Source of the DNA: Aquidulcibacter sp.
GTDB lineage: Bacteria > Pseudomonadota > Alphaproteobacteria > Caulobacterales > Aquidulcibacteraceae
Length of the DNA stretch: 39,353 bases
NCBI GenBank assembly: GCA_027532555.1
Contig: JAPZTJ010000073.1
Coordinates: forward strand, 1 to 39,353
Direction: 5' to 3'
In this document: one piece after another, positions 1 through 7,609 of the stretch
Layout: each line of letters starts with the position of its first letter
How positions within the stretch are numbered: position 1 is the first letter of the stretch
The notes under the pieces: model-generated
What the model saw: only the letters and a program-made list of their open reading frames with translations
What the model was told of the DNA's origin: nothing
The model's database searches: none
Position numbers and translations under genes: made by a program

Positions 1-96
1 GAAAGACATAGTATCATATTGAAAAAATGATATTTTTGTCTCTGTTTCATCCCGAAATGAAACACATCTAAACCCTTTGAAACTACCTAAGGTTGG
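1..96. mobile_element. Possible right edge of an integrated element
   Basis: This AT-rich stretch has no gene. It contains a hairpin with arms GTTTCAT and ATGAAAC (44-50 and 57-63). It directly abuts the orphan 3' end of a tRNA-Gly gene at 97-141, the usual arrangement where a tRNA-targeting element ends and host DNA resumes. The rest of the element, including any integrase, would lie to the left of the window, so its nature cannot be judged. The assignment is an inference from base composition and the tRNA scar. Confidence 0.4.
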
Positions 97-141
97 TTCC
101 CAAGCTGAATGTCGTGGGTTCGATTCCCATCGCCCGCTCCA
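97..141 (+). other. tRNA-Gly(CCC) 3' fragment, attachment-site-like
   Basis: These 45 nt read as the 3' portion of a tRNA-Gly gene: an anticodon loop TTCCCAA (anticodon CCC), the 3' anticodon strand, a T arm GTGGG-TTCGATT-CCCAT, the acceptor strand CGCCCGC, discriminator T and encoded CCA. The DNA to the left does not form the matching anticodon 5' strand, D arm or acceptor strand (GCGGGCG would be needed), so this is not a functional tRNA gene. Integrases of the tyrosine family commonly recombine in tRNA 3' ends and leave such a duplicate at the distal edge of the insert. A relic of an ancient tRNA is the alternative. Confidence 0.75.
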
Positions 142-196
142 ATTACTTTTGGGTGCGAACCAACAGAAACGACCTCAGGAAGTGCTTGACCAAGGC

Positions 197-216
197 GCAT
201 TCCAAGGTTGGAATGC
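197..216 (+). other. Hairpin between the tRNA fragment and the oxygenase gene
   Basis: Perfect 8-bp arms GCATTCCA and TGGAATGC surround an AGGT loop. No T-run follows, so this is not a clear intrinsic terminator. It may be a remnant of the tRNA transcript's 3' end or a leader structure for the oxygenase gene, which starts 84 nt downstream. Confidence 0.35.
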
Positions 217-299
217 ATCCTGCGGCGCGAAGCGAATTGGTAACACAAGCTTTCGTAAAATTAGTTCGCCATAGAGCTCGACGCAAAGGACGTGATGAC

Positions 300-1667
300 A
301 TGACCAAGCTAAACATCCTCAAAGGCCGTCCAGAGCCATCGGTTCAAACCGTGTTTGCGAAGGATGTGATAGCCCCGCCGGCGGTTATGTTGGACGAAAG
401 CCCGCCCGAGGGACTGAGCACGGACGATATCTCGATCGAGCGCTATTTCTCAAAAGATTGGCATAATCAAGAAATCGAAAAAGTCTGGCGCAAGACGTGG
501 CAATTAGCTTGTCGGGTCGAAGAGCTGCCCAATGTTGGCGATCATCTCGTCTATGAAATCGTGCATGACAGTCTGATTGTCGTGCGCACGGCAGCCAATG
601 AGATCCGAGCTTACATCAATGCCTGTCTTCATCGCGGCACCTTACTGCGCACGACTGGAGGCTGCGTGCAGCAATTTCGCTGCCCGTTCCACGGTTTTAC
701 CTGGGACTTACAAGGCAAGCTGACACATATCCCGCAAGATTGGGACTTTGAGCATGTTGACCGGTCAAAAATGACCCTACCAGAAGCCAAAGTCGGGCTG
801 TGGGGCGGCTTTGTGTTTGTGAATTTTGATCCAGAGTGCGAGCCGCTGGAATCCTATCTCGAAATTCTGCCAGAGCATTTTAAAGCCTTCGCGCTGGAGG
901 ATCGCTATAAGGCGACCCACGTCGCCAAAGTGCTGCCCTGCAATTGGAAGCTTGGCATGGAAGCCTTCATTGAAAGCTATCATGTACCTTTCGCCCATCC
1001 GCAAGTGACCGCTTATTATGGCGATTCCAATACCCAATATGACATCTGGCCCGGCGTTCGCCACGTTAGCCGCATGTTGGCTGTGCAAGGCGTACCAAGC
1101 CCGGATGCGCAAAACGTAACGCCGCAAAAGACGGTCGACCATATCCGCCGCGATGTCCCCTTCTATGGCGGGAAGCCGATTGAGCTGGAAGAAGGCGAGC
1201 CCGCTCGTCCTAAGCTGGCGCAGCGTGCACGCGAGAAGATTGGTCGTGCCGCCGGTCGAGACATGACAAATCTATCGGATTCTGAAGCGCTGGATTTGAT
1301 CGAATATTTGCTCTTCCCCAATATGGTGCCTTGGGGCGGTCAAGCGCTGCCGATCTGCTATCGCTTTAGGCCTTATGGCGATGACCCAGAGCGCTGCGTT
1401 ATGGAGATTATGCTTCTGTTCTCGAAAGCTGAAGACGGCAGCCATCCTCCGGCTGCGCAAATTCAGTGGCTGAGGGAAGATCAGAAGTGGGCCGATGCGG
1501 AAGGCTTGGGTTCAGCCGCTATGGTGGCCGATCAAGACACCAACAATCTGATGCGAATCCAAAAGGGCCTTCGCACAACCCGCAAGCCAGGCGTTACCCT
1601 CGCCCGCTATCAAGAAAGCCGCATCCGCCACTTTCATAATACCCTTGATGACTACATGGCGAAGTGA
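300..1667 (+). CDS. Rieske-type aromatic ring-hydroxylating oxygenase alpha subunit
   Basis: The predicted protein has 455 aa, the usual size for an oxygenase alpha subunit. The N-terminal half has the Rieske [2Fe-2S] signature C109-x-H111 ... C128-x2-H131. The C-terminal half has the mononuclear iron motif with H228 and H233 (H-x4-H), and an Asp at about 411-413 is the likely third ligand. Such enzymes insert O2-derived oxygen into aromatic or other ring/amine substrates using electrons from a separate reductase, and none is encoded nearby. The substrate cannot be read from the sequence. The start at 300 is preferred because AAAGGA (285-290) lies 9 nt upstream; the frame stays open back to 93, but that would translate the tRNA fragment. 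The gene sits just inside the putative attachment site, so it belongs to the host side. Confidence 0.85.
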   Translation: MTKLNILKGRPEPSVQTVFAKDVIAPPAVMLDESPPEGLSTDDISIERYFSKDWHNQEIEKVWRKTWQLACRVEELPNVGDHLVYEIVHDSLIVVRTAANEIRAYINACLHRGTLLRTTGGCVQQFRCPFHGFTWDLQGKLTHIPQDWDFEHVDRSKMTLPEAKVGLWGGFVFVNFDPECEPLESYLEILPEHFKAFALEDRYKATHVAKVLPCNWKLGMEAFIESYHVPFAHPQVTAYYGDSNTQYDIWPGVRHVSRMLAVQGVPSPDAQNVTPQKTVDHIRRDVPFYGGKPIELEEGEPARPKLAQRAREKIGRAAGRDMTNLSDSEALDLIEYLLFPNMVPWGGQALPICYRFRPYGDDPERCVMEIMLLFSKAEDGSHPPAAQIQWLREDQKWADAEGLGSAAMVADQDTNNLMRIQKGLRTTRKPGVTLARYQESRIRHFHNTLDDYMAK

Positions 1668-1773
1668 GGGGGTCCCTAGCAGCCTATACTGAAGGCTATT
1701 GTTGCGCGCAGGCAGAAACAGGGCCTTGGCAAATCCCTCGCTTCTTGGGGGAGGACGAGGGCGGTGCCGAAGG

Positions 1774-3195
1774 CTAAAACGTTACGACGACGGCGGCATA
1801 GCCAAAGAGAGTACGCCCTTGCTTGGGAGCGTTGGGGGCGGTCTTAGCAAAGCGGCCGGGAAATAGAGCTGATGCACCAATTTCCCCTCTTACGGTGCCC
1901 GGTACCACCCAATAGCGCGTCCGACTGTCCCAGGAATGACCAATGAAGCGGCCCGACCGACCCATTGGGTCTTGCAGTCGCCCATCGCTCCAAAGGTCAG
2001 TTGCACGCGCCAGATACGCAGCTTTATAGGATATTCTGAAGTCTAATTTTTGTGATGGTGCAAACTCCACCCGTGCACCTGGTGCATTGATGTTGGCGGG
2101 CGTTAGGGGGCCATGAATGCCTGTGTTGCCAAGGTCTGTCCGCCGACCACCAAACAAACGCTCAAATCGGTCAAAGCGCCCATCCGTTGGACTTTTATCA
2201 CCGCTGGCAAAGTCATAATCGACAGCGGCGCGCCAGTTCCAGTCGCTTTTGAAATTCCAAGCCCAATGGGCATGGAGTGTCCAAGCATTGACATCAAGGT
2301 CGCGCACATCTGTTGTCGCATTTGTGGCACGTCGCGATCCTGTGCGCCACGATGCCTCGACTTCAAAGTCGGATCGCCCTTCTTTCGGAGCACGAAACAC
2401 GCGAAAACCCGGCTGGACGTAGTCTCGATTGGGCGTTGCAAAGTCTTTCGTGTCCCGCTCCTTGAGGCGGTAGATAAATCCTTCAATCCAAGTATCGGGA
2501 ACCAGTGCTTCTAGGGCCTTTGGGTGGCGATAATGTGCGCCCCAAAATACGCGCCCCCATTCCTCTTTATCGGCAACGACTTCATTGCTGGCCAATTCGG
2601 GAAAGGTCGATGGCAGTCGGCCAACGGGTGACACATAGACCACATGCCATTCACTCCCGCGCGCTGAGACGCTGCGCCAATAAGCCCCCGTATAGGAAAA
2701 AATGACGTTCGCCATCTCCACGCGTTCGAGGACGCGGCGGCTGCCGATATCTAACGTCTGCCGCCCTAAAGTCAGGCTTACATCCTTTTGGCCGAGCGCA
2801 CCATCAAGATCAAAGCGCATATAAGCCTGAAGGACATCTACTGCATTGACATTACTGGTGGACAAGGGCGTCCCTGCATCATCTAGCTCTAGTCGTGAGT
2901 CTTGTATTTCAAACCCTAAGGTCACCTGCGGCAGCTCTAATCCTGCAAGATTGGCCTCGGCCAACAACAAGGTGCGATACGCCAAGACCTGATCGCTACC
3001 TTTTCCGCCAGCACGGAACTGACCGTCCAGTGTCTCATAACGTGCCCGCGCTTCCCCGCGCAAAGTTAGCCAATCTGGCAGTTCTAAGGCTTGATCAAGC
3101 TCAAAGGGGGCTGGAGGCGTAACTTGGGATGACGCCAGATCGGGTGCCATTAGAGGCAAACTGAACAACAGCCAGAGCAGGGGTTTATGAGGCAT
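1774..3195 (-). CDS. Outer-membrane beta-barrel porin, alginate-export (AlgE) family-like
   Basis: A 473-aa protein with an N-terminal signal peptide (hydrophobic run LLWLLFSLPL, cleavage probably near residue 23). The body is rich in aromatic and charged alternating segments, with a WRTGSRRATN-type strand region and a C-terminal phenylalanine typical of outer-membrane barrels. The pattern resembles the AlgE/alginate-export porin family, which in many alphaproteobacteria are generic anion or sugar-acid porins; no alginate genes are nearby, so the substrate is unknown. It is transcribed divergently from the ArsR-type regulator starting at 3245, with 49 bp between the two start codons, and probably shares its operator. 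There is no strong ribosome binding site. Confidence 0.7.
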   Translation of the reverse strand: MPHKPLLWLLFSLPLMAPDLASSQVTPPAPFELDQALELPDWLTLRGEARARYETLDGQFRAGGKGSDQVLAYRTLLLAEANLAGLELPQVTLGFEIQDSRLELDDAGTPLSTSNVNAVDVLQAYMRFDLDGALGQKDVSLTLGRQTLDIGSRRVLERVEMANVIFSYTGAYWRSVSARGSEWHVVYVSPVGRLPSTFPELASNEVVADKEEWGRVFWGAHYRHPKALEALVPDTWIEGFIYRLKERDTKDFATPNRDYVQPGFRVFRAPKEGRSDFEVEASWRTGSRRATNATTDVRDLDVNAWTLHAHWAWNFKSDWNWRAAVDYDFASGDKSPTDGRFDRFERLFGGRRTDLGNTGIHGPLTPANINAPGARVEFAPSQKLDFRISYKAAYLARATDLWSDGRLQDPMGRSGRFIGHSWDSRTRYWVVPGTVRGEIGASALFPGRFAKTAPNAPKQGRTLFGYAAVVVTF

Positions 3196-3209
3196 GAGGC
3201 GCGGTCTTC

Positions 3210-3240
3210 TTGACTAGATCCGATAATTCTGGAATTATCG
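3210..3240 (+). promoter_or_regulatory. Divergent operator/promoter between porin and ArsR genes
   Basis: A perfect inverted repeat CGATAATTC-TG-GAATTATCG occupies 3221-3240 and ends only 4 nt before the arsR-like ATG. A TTGACT hexamer at 3210-3215 could be a -35 element, with AATTAT at 3233-3238 as a weak -10 lying inside the palindrome, which would put the transcript start at or next to the ATG (a leaderless message). The geometry fits autorepression and simultaneous control of the divergent porin. The palindrome is observed; its use as operator is inferred. Confidence 0.65.
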
Positions 3241-3244
3241 TAGC

Positions 3245-3619
3245 ATGGAAGATCAAGAAGCTATAGAGGCCTTATCTGCGCTTGCACATCCCACGCGATT
3301 GCGGGTCTTTAAGCTCTTGGTTCAGGCGGGCCCGCAAGGCGTGCCGGCCGGAGACATTGCGCGACAAGTGGGCGTGCCTGTCACGACTATGTCTACTCAT
3401 CTAGGCATTCTGAGCCGCGCTGGTGTAATCCGCCCAAGTCGGCAAAGCCGCATAGTCTACTACGCTTTAGATGATAGCGGGACACGTGACCTGTTCGCCT
3501 TTCTGATGGCGGATTGTTGTGGTGGACGGCCTGACTTGTGCCAGCCAGTATTTGCGGCTGCCGACCTAGCGTGCTGTGCGCCAAATCCAACACAAGTGAC
3601 CGAACATGAACCTGTTTGA
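3245..3619 (+). CDS. ArsR/SmtB-family transcriptional regulator with C-terminal Cys cluster
   Basis: A 124-aa winged-helix repressor. The N-terminus has the family's LAHPTRLRVFKLL helix, and the recognition helix lies around residues 45-58 (VTTMSTHLGILSRAG). The C-terminal tail carries C91, C92 and C99 plus a second pair C110-C111. The C-C-x6-C arrangement resembles the arsenite-sensing site placed at the C-terminus in the Acidithiobacillus ferrooxidans ArsR type, so As(III)/Sb(III) sensing is a reasonable inference, though no arsenic transport or reductase gene is adjacent. It lies head-to-head with the porin at 1774-3195. The ATG has no Shine-Dalgarno sequence, because the palindrome occupies the leader; a leaderless transcript is likely. 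Confidence 0.88.
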   Translation: MEDQEAIEALSALAHPTRLRVFKLLVQAGPQGVPAGDIARQVGVPVTTMSTHLGILSRAGVIRPSRQSRIVYYALDDSGTRDLFAFLMADCCGGRPDLCQPVFAAADLACCAPNPTQVTEHEPV

Positions 3620-3680
3620 GCGCTGTTTCACGCTCAGCCGATTGGCAGTGAACGAACGATGATCCAGCGCGTCCTTTCGT

Positions 3681-5210
3681 TTAGAAGTCGAAACTGATTT
3701 GATCTGTGACTTTGGAGGCGCTTCTGCGCGCCAAGGCTCTGGCTTCAGTTACTTGCTTGATGCCTGACTTGCGACTGCCATGTTGCTCTTGAATGACATG
3801 AGCCAGCGCTCTGTGACCTTCGACTCCGCGGACGCGGTGGATTTCAGTACGGGCAAACGCCCCCGCCGCAACATGATCGACTAAAGAGGTGGGATAGGAC
3901 TGCGGCACATCGTCTGCCAAAGCCTTCCAAGGTTCATGGATAAGGGCGGTTGGCAAATGGGCCAATTCCGGTACCCAGCGCCGGATGAAAGACCCATCCG
4001 GGTCCTGATCAAGCGACTGTTTCACCGGATTATAGATGCGCGGCGTGTTGATCCCTGTCGTGCCCGATTGCATCTGCGCTTGGCTATAGTGGATGCCGGG
4101 CTCAAAGTCGGTGAAACGGCGGGCCAACAGGGTAGCGGGTAGGCGCCAATCCAGCCACAGGTGATAACTAGCGAAGCTCATGGCCATGGCGCGCATCCGG
4201 AAGTTCAGCCAGCCCGTTGCCGTTAGCGACCGCATGCAAGCGTCTACAAAGGGAAAGCCGGTGCGGCCTTCGATCCAAGCTTGCGCTAGTGCGCCATCTT
4301 CTGGCCGCTGCGGACGGAGGCCATCATAAGCCTGGTGCATATTTTTGATCTGAATCTCTGGCTCATCTTCCAGTTTCTGGATGAAGTGGCAATGCCAGTG
4401 CAGCCTGGACAGAAAGGATGAGATTGACGCAGCATAGACTGTGTCGCCCGCCGCGAGGTGTCGCGCTTGGGCACGACGTGCGGCCTGAAAGGCTTCGCGC
4501 ATCGAAATTGTGCCAAAGGCCAAATGAGCTGACAGGCGAGAGCAAGCGTCGGCCCCAGCAGCGGGATTGGACATGGCCTTCCGGTAGTGCCGTCCGCGCA
4601 CGGACAAGAAGCTTTTCAATAGCGCCACCGCTTCACGCCTGCCGCCTGTCTGTCGATTTGGACAAAAGTCATCGGCGATGTTGAGGCTTTCGGCCATAGG
4701 CAAAGCGGCACTAGGCACCGTAGCAAAGCGGATCGCCTCTGGGGCTTCGACAGGTGTGGCCTCCATCATTTTGTCCCAGCGTTTGGCCCAGCCATTGCGT
4801 GTGCTTGGGCCGCGCCAGACACCGTGCTGGCGCGTTTCCAGCACGGGCACACCAGCCCGCTTGGCCCACGTCCGCACCGCTTTGTCGCGTTGATAGGTCC
4901 AAAGCAGGCCCGTTTCCTCATGTGCATGAATGGCGCGAATGCCATAGCGAGCATGCAATCGGGCAAAGACTTCACACGCCTCGCCAATTTCCACCACTAA
5001 GCCTGCCCCCCGGCCCTGAAGTGCCCCATCTAAGTCGGCTAAGCATTCGGTGAGGAAGTCGAAATGGCGCCCCGATAGTTCGGGTTGAACCCACAGGTCG
5101 GGTTCAAAAATATAGAGCGGCAAGATAGGTTTGCCGCTCTGCTGTGCCGCCAGCAAAGGCGCGTGGTCGTGCACACGCAGATCGCGCTTAAACCAGACGA
5201 TCTCGATCAT
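3681..5210 (-). CDS. Cryptochrome/DNA photolyase family protein, canonical domain order
   Basis: A 509-aa protein starting [20 protein letters not shown], the standard N-terminal alpha/beta antenna-binding domain of the photolyase family. It is followed by the FAD-binding helical domain, recognisable by the [18 protein letters not shown] segment and the [16 protein letters not shown] motif near the flavin. These enzymes use blue light and reduced FAD to split UV-induced pyrimidine dimers, or act as photoreceptors; which applies is not decidable here. The start at 5210 overlaps the stop codon of the upstream photolyase-like gene (ATGA), implying translational coupling. An upstream in-frame extension to 5285 is rejected because the antenna domain begins exactly at 5210. 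It converges with the arsR-like gene across 60 bp. Confidence 0.88.
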   Translation of the reverse strand: MIEIVWFKRDLRVHDHAPLLAAQQSGKPILPLYIFEPDLWVQPELSGRHFDFLTECLADLDGALQGRGAGLVVEIGEACEVFARLHARYGIRAIHAHEETGLLWTYQRDKAVRTWAKRAGVPVLETRQHGVWRGPSTRNGWAKRWDKMMEATPVEAPEAIRFATVPSAALPMAESLNIADDFCPNRQTGGRREAVALLKSFLSVRGRHYRKAMSNPAAGADACSRLSAHLAFGTISMREAFQAARRAQARHLAAGDTVYAASISSFLSRLHWHCHFIQKLEDEPEIQIKNMHQAYDGLRPQRPEDGALAQAWIEGRTGFPFVDACMRSLTATGWLNFRMRAMAMSFASYHLWLDWRLPATLLARRFTDFEPGIHYSQAQMQSGTTGINTPRIYNPVKQSLDQDPDGSFIRRWVPELAHLPTALIHEPWKALADDVPQSYPTSLVDHVAAGAFARTEIHRVRGVEGHRALAHVIQEQHGSRKSGIKQVTEARALARRSASKVTDQISFDF

Positions 5211-6373
5211 AAGTGCCCCAAGTCGTGCACCAGATAGGGCAATCTCTCTTTCAGCTTGAAGAAGCCCCCGGTTGCCAAGGGCCACGTCCGGCTATCCCAA
5301 GGTCGACGTAGGCGCACAAGCCGGACGCCATGGTCAGCCAAGGCCCGCTTTAAATCTGTCAGATGCCAAGCGATCGGCCCGACTGGCGCATAGGGTGTCG
5401 CGATTTCCCGCACGCCCAGACCCAGCGCCCAACCCAACGCCTCGTCCAGTGAGGTCATCTGCGGGGCTTCTACATTGAATGCCTGCTCGAGGCGGGTGCA
5501 GGCGTTTTGTTCAGCGCGGCGCAGAAACTTATTCTTGGCCCCATCTGTTCGACCAATCTCGGGCACTTGTAACAGGCCAGCACCCATCACTTTGGCGGTC
5601 AGGGGCAGTGACTCTGGATGCAGATCGTCACCATGCAGCAAAAGCCCGACGCGCTCTTCAAATAAAATCTCATCAGCCGGCAGGGCACTGGGGAAGGTTT
5701 CCAGACCTGGTTCGCTTAAGGGCAGCGCGTTTTCGGCTAGTTGGCCTGCAGGGTTAAAGCGACCATTTGTATGTGTCTCGATATTGCTGGCGCGCGCCAG
5801 ATAATGTTTGCCCTTGGTATGGAGCCCCGCAACCCAGCGCCACGACAAGGTGTTGGACGCCACATCGGCATCGAGAAGGTGCCTAAAGAAGAAATCCGCC
5901 CCTAATTGCCACGGCAATTCCAGCGTAAAAATCCAGATGCTCGCAAACCACATGCGCGCATGATTATGGAGCCAGCCCAAAGTGGTCAGTTCGCGTACCC
6001 ACGCGTCAAAGCAGGCAATACCCGTCTCCCCGGCTTTGGCGCGCGAAAGCTTCTGGGCAAGCTCATGATCTTCTGTCGCCAATTGATTGAGGGCGAGGCG
6101 GTCTAGATTAAAGCGCGTCAGCACCTGCGGCCGCATCTCCAGCCAGCCCTTCCAATAGCTACGCCAATAGACTTCTTGGATGAATTTCTCTGCCTTCACA
6201 AAACCATGGCTCGCCATCACCCGGCTGACGACCTCTTCTTCCGTGATCAATCTGCGCGCGAGCCAAGGCGACAAAGCCGACACATTTGATCGGTCATCCG
6301 GCCCCAGGTCACTATTCCGCGTGCGGGTATAGGCCGTACCCGCGGCGGGCAAAAACGCTTCTAAACGTGCCAA
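5207..6373 (-). CDS. Photolyase-like FAD-domain protein with C-terminal antenna-like domain
   Basis: Residues 1-215 match the photolyase FAD domain ([17 protein letters not shown], then [12 protein letters not shown], and [19 protein letters not shown], the counterpart of the flavin-pocket WQW region). Residues about 240-375 read like the antenna-type alpha/beta domain: [17 protein letters not shown] resembles its first strand and helix, and [20 protein letters not shown] and [16 protein letters not shown] resemble its later part. The order is therefore reversed relative to standard photolyases. The only start in this frame is TTG at 6373, but family-like sequence continues upstream (VDWTGTRAAG), pointing to a lost start or frameshift. 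Its stop overlaps the ATG of the canonical photolyase gene. Function is unknown; light-dependent flavin chemistry or partnership with the downstream photolyase is an inference. Confidence 0.75.
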   Translation of the reverse strand: MARLEAFLPAAGTAYTRTRNSDLGPDDRSNVSALSPWLARRLITEEEVVSRVMASHGFVKAEKFIQEVYWRSYWKGWLEMRPQVLTRFNLDRLALNQLATEDHELAQKLSRAKAGETGIACFDAWVRELTTLGWLHNHARMWFASIWIFTLELPWQLGADFFFRHLLDADVASNTLSWRWVAGLHTKGKHYLARASNIETHTNGRFNPAGQLAENALPLSEPGLETFPSALPADEILFEERVGLLLHGDDLHPESLPLTAKVMGAGLLQVPEIGRTDGAKNKFLRRAEQNACTRLEQAFNVEAPQMTSLDEALGWALGLGVREIATPYAPVGPIAWHLTDLKRALADHGVRLVRLRRPWDSRTWPLATGGFFKLKERLPYLVHDLGHL

Positions 6374-6447
6374 ACCAGCCGCCCGCGTCCCCGTCCAATC
6401 AACGCGGCTTAAGGGATGGGGGTGGGGTCAAACAGAAAAGACGACAT
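6374..6447 (-). pseudogene. Probable frameshifted N-terminus of the photolyase-like gene
   Basis: On the minus strand an ATG at 6447 opens a peptide beginning MSSFLFDPTP that runs into a stop, while the frame of the downstream gene reads LSRVDWTGTRAAG right up to TTG 6373. The two frames differ by one base, and the switch falls in a pair of G runs on the plus strand (GGGGG T GGGG around 6418-6427). Adding one base would create a continuous protein about 24 residues longer. This may be a sequencing error in a homopolymer or a true mutation. Confidence 0.5.
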
Positions 6448-6509
6448 AGGTTTGGATACGCAGTGGGCGAAGCATTGGTTCAAGGGTGGCTGTGAAAGGG
6501 GGTGATGGC

Positions 6510-6529
6510 CTCCCCTACGAAGCGGGGAG
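6510..6529. repeat. Short palindromic intergenic repeat
   Basis: Arms CTCCCC and GGGGAG surround TACGAAGC. The composition resembles the stronger hairpin at 8857-8884 (CCTCTCCCCC / GGGGGAGAGG with a CAAA-containing loop), suggesting two copies of a dispersed palindromic element of the kind common between alphaproteobacterial genes. It lies between the photolyase-like gene and brnT. Confidence 0.45.
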
Positions 6530-6618
6530 AAACAATTTCTGTTCTCGAAGGCTTTTCAAGTGAATCCATTTGCTGCAGGCTGACGCACTGCTTAATCCGT
6601 GTGCGTGACTAAATTTAC

Positions 6619-6636
6619 ATACATTTGTATATACAA
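6619..6636 (+). promoter_or_regulatory. Probable BrnA operator upstream of brnT (copy 1)
   Basis: A perfect 12-nt palindrome TTGTATATACAA (6625-6636) overlaps a second inverted pair ATACA-TT-TGTAT (6619-6630), 12 bp before the brnT start. BrnA antitoxins are ribbon-helix-helix proteins that repress their own promoter, with BrnT as co-repressor. The second brnTA locus has a related palindrome TTTGTGTACACAAA. The sites are observed; binding is inferred. Confidence 0.65.
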
Positions 6637-6648
6637 TTGGACGCGACA

Positions 6649-6939
6649 ATGGCATTTGAGTGGGATGACGCCAAAAATGGGCAAAACTTCGCCAAGCATG
6701 GCATTCGTTTCGAAGAGGCGATTGCCATTTTCGATGGGCCAGTCCTAACGGCGACCGATCCACGCGCCTATGGGGAGCTTCGAGAGATCAGCTTTGGGTG
6801 GCTCGGATCCCTCGTTGTGTTGGCGGTGGTTCATACCGATCGCAGCGGCGTTCGGCGTATCATCAGCGCTAGGTGCGCTAGCGTTAAGGAGAGGAGGCTA
6901 TTCTATGACCATCTCGAAAGAGCGGCTGGCACAGATTGA
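6649..6939 (+). CDS. brnT: BrnT-family ribonuclease toxin (copy 1)
   Basis: A 96-aa protein with the family layout: FEWDDAKNGQNFAKHGIRFEEA at the start, a central strand-rich part ending in VVHTDRSGVRRIISARCAS, and a basic end KERRLFYDHL. BrnT is a RelE-like mRNA-cleaving toxin neutralised by BrnA. The ATG at 6649 is chosen because the family motif begins there; the frame extends only 8 codons further. It is the first gene of a compact operon: brnA starts inside it (35-nt overlap) and a YciI-like gene follows. Confidence 0.88.
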   Translation: MAFEWDDAKNGQNFAKHGIRFEEAIAIFDGPVLTATDPRAYGELREISFGWLGSLVVLAVVHTDRSGVRRIISARCASVKERRLFYDHLERAAGTD

Positions 6940-7174
6940 GGAACTGGCGAAAAGTCAGATCGACTTTTCCGATATCCCGGAAACGGACGAGGCGTTTTTC
7001 GAGACCGCGCGTCTGGTCATGCCGGCCGGAACCACGAAGCAGGCGATTTCGATCCGCGTCGATGACGATGTGCTTCAATGGTTTAAGGCCCAAGGTAGAG
7101 GACATTTGAGCCGCATGAATGCAGTCCTGCGCGCTTACATGCTCTCCCGCGCCAAAGAACGGACCCAGCAATGA
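6905..7174 (+). CDS. brnA: BrnA-family antitoxin (copy 1)
   Basis: An 89-aa protein with the family's conserved IDFSDIPETDEAFF segment (toxin-wrapping helix) and the C-terminal ribbon-helix-helix part KQAISIRVDDDVLQWFKAQGRG ... RMNAVLRAYM, which binds DNA. It neutralises BrnT and represses the operon. The start ATG at 6905 has an AGGAGAGGAGG-like purine tract about 10 nt upstream, inside the end of brnT. Its stop overlaps the ATG of the following YciI-like gene (ATGA). Confidence 0.9.
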   Translation: MTISKERLAQIEELAKSQIDFSDIPETDEAFFETARLVMPAGTTKQAISIRVDDDVLQWFKAQGRGHLSRMNAVLRAYMLSRAKERTQQ

Positions 7175-7464
7175 AGCACTTTATCCTCCTGATGCATGCC
7201 GACACGTTGCGACCAGAGCGCGATGAAGACTGGGAGCCCTATATCGGTCGGCTGATCGGGATGGGGTGCTTTCAAGGCGGTAGCTCTATGGGGCAGGGGC
7301 AGGCGTTTCGCAAAGAGGGCGATGCTGCCCCACTTACCCGCGATCTGACGGGCTATATCAAAATCCAAGCCGAAAGTTTTGAACACGCTAGTGCCGCCTT
7401 GGAGGGCAACCCGACCTATGAAGCGGGTGGTACGGTAGAGATACGGGAATTGGTGGAGGGGTAG
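7171..7464 (+). CDS. YciI-like (YCII-related) protein
   Basis: A 97-aa single-domain protein beginning MKHFILLMHAD, followed by a glycine-rich middle (GCFQGGSSMGQGQAF) and a strand GYIKIQAESFEHASAALEGNPTYEAGG with the family's ending IRELVE. YciI-like proteins adopt a ferredoxin-like fold. Most have no known reaction; some act in breakdown of aromatic or chlorinated compounds. It starts on the brnA stop (ATGA), so it is translationally coupled to the toxin-antitoxin pair, an unusual partner. Confidence 0.75.
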   Translation: MKHFILLMHADTLRPERDEDWEPYIGRLIGMGCFQGGSSMGQGQAFRKEGDAAPLTRDLTGYIKIQAESFEHASAALEGNPTYEAGGTVEIRELVEG

Positions 7465-7609
7465 GGGGCTGCGCTCTGCGTGGGCAAACCCCCTTTTTAC
7501 ACTCCGCCCAAACCCCCAAGCCACAAGGGCCGTCGCCTGACCGACTGGCGGTGGCGGGGCGAGCTTCATAAAATTGTCGCTTGCATTCTTGGGCGACATC
7601 GTGTCTGTG

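Noticed and set aside
97-141. Functional tRNA-Gly gene
   Set aside because: The 5' acceptor strand, D arm and 5' anticodon strand cannot be found in the preceding 60 nt.
93-299. N-terminal extension of the Rieske oxygenase to 93
   Set aside because: It would translate the tRNA-Gly fragment, and a proper ribosome site with the family-like start lies at 300.
2113-2514. 133-codon frame antisense to the porin
   Set aside because: Shadow of the porin reading frame; cysteine-rich translation with no family resemblance or ribosome site.
6508-6763. Minus-strand 82-codon ORF opposite brnT
   Set aside because: It covers the operator and the brnT start on the wrong strand and shows no family features.
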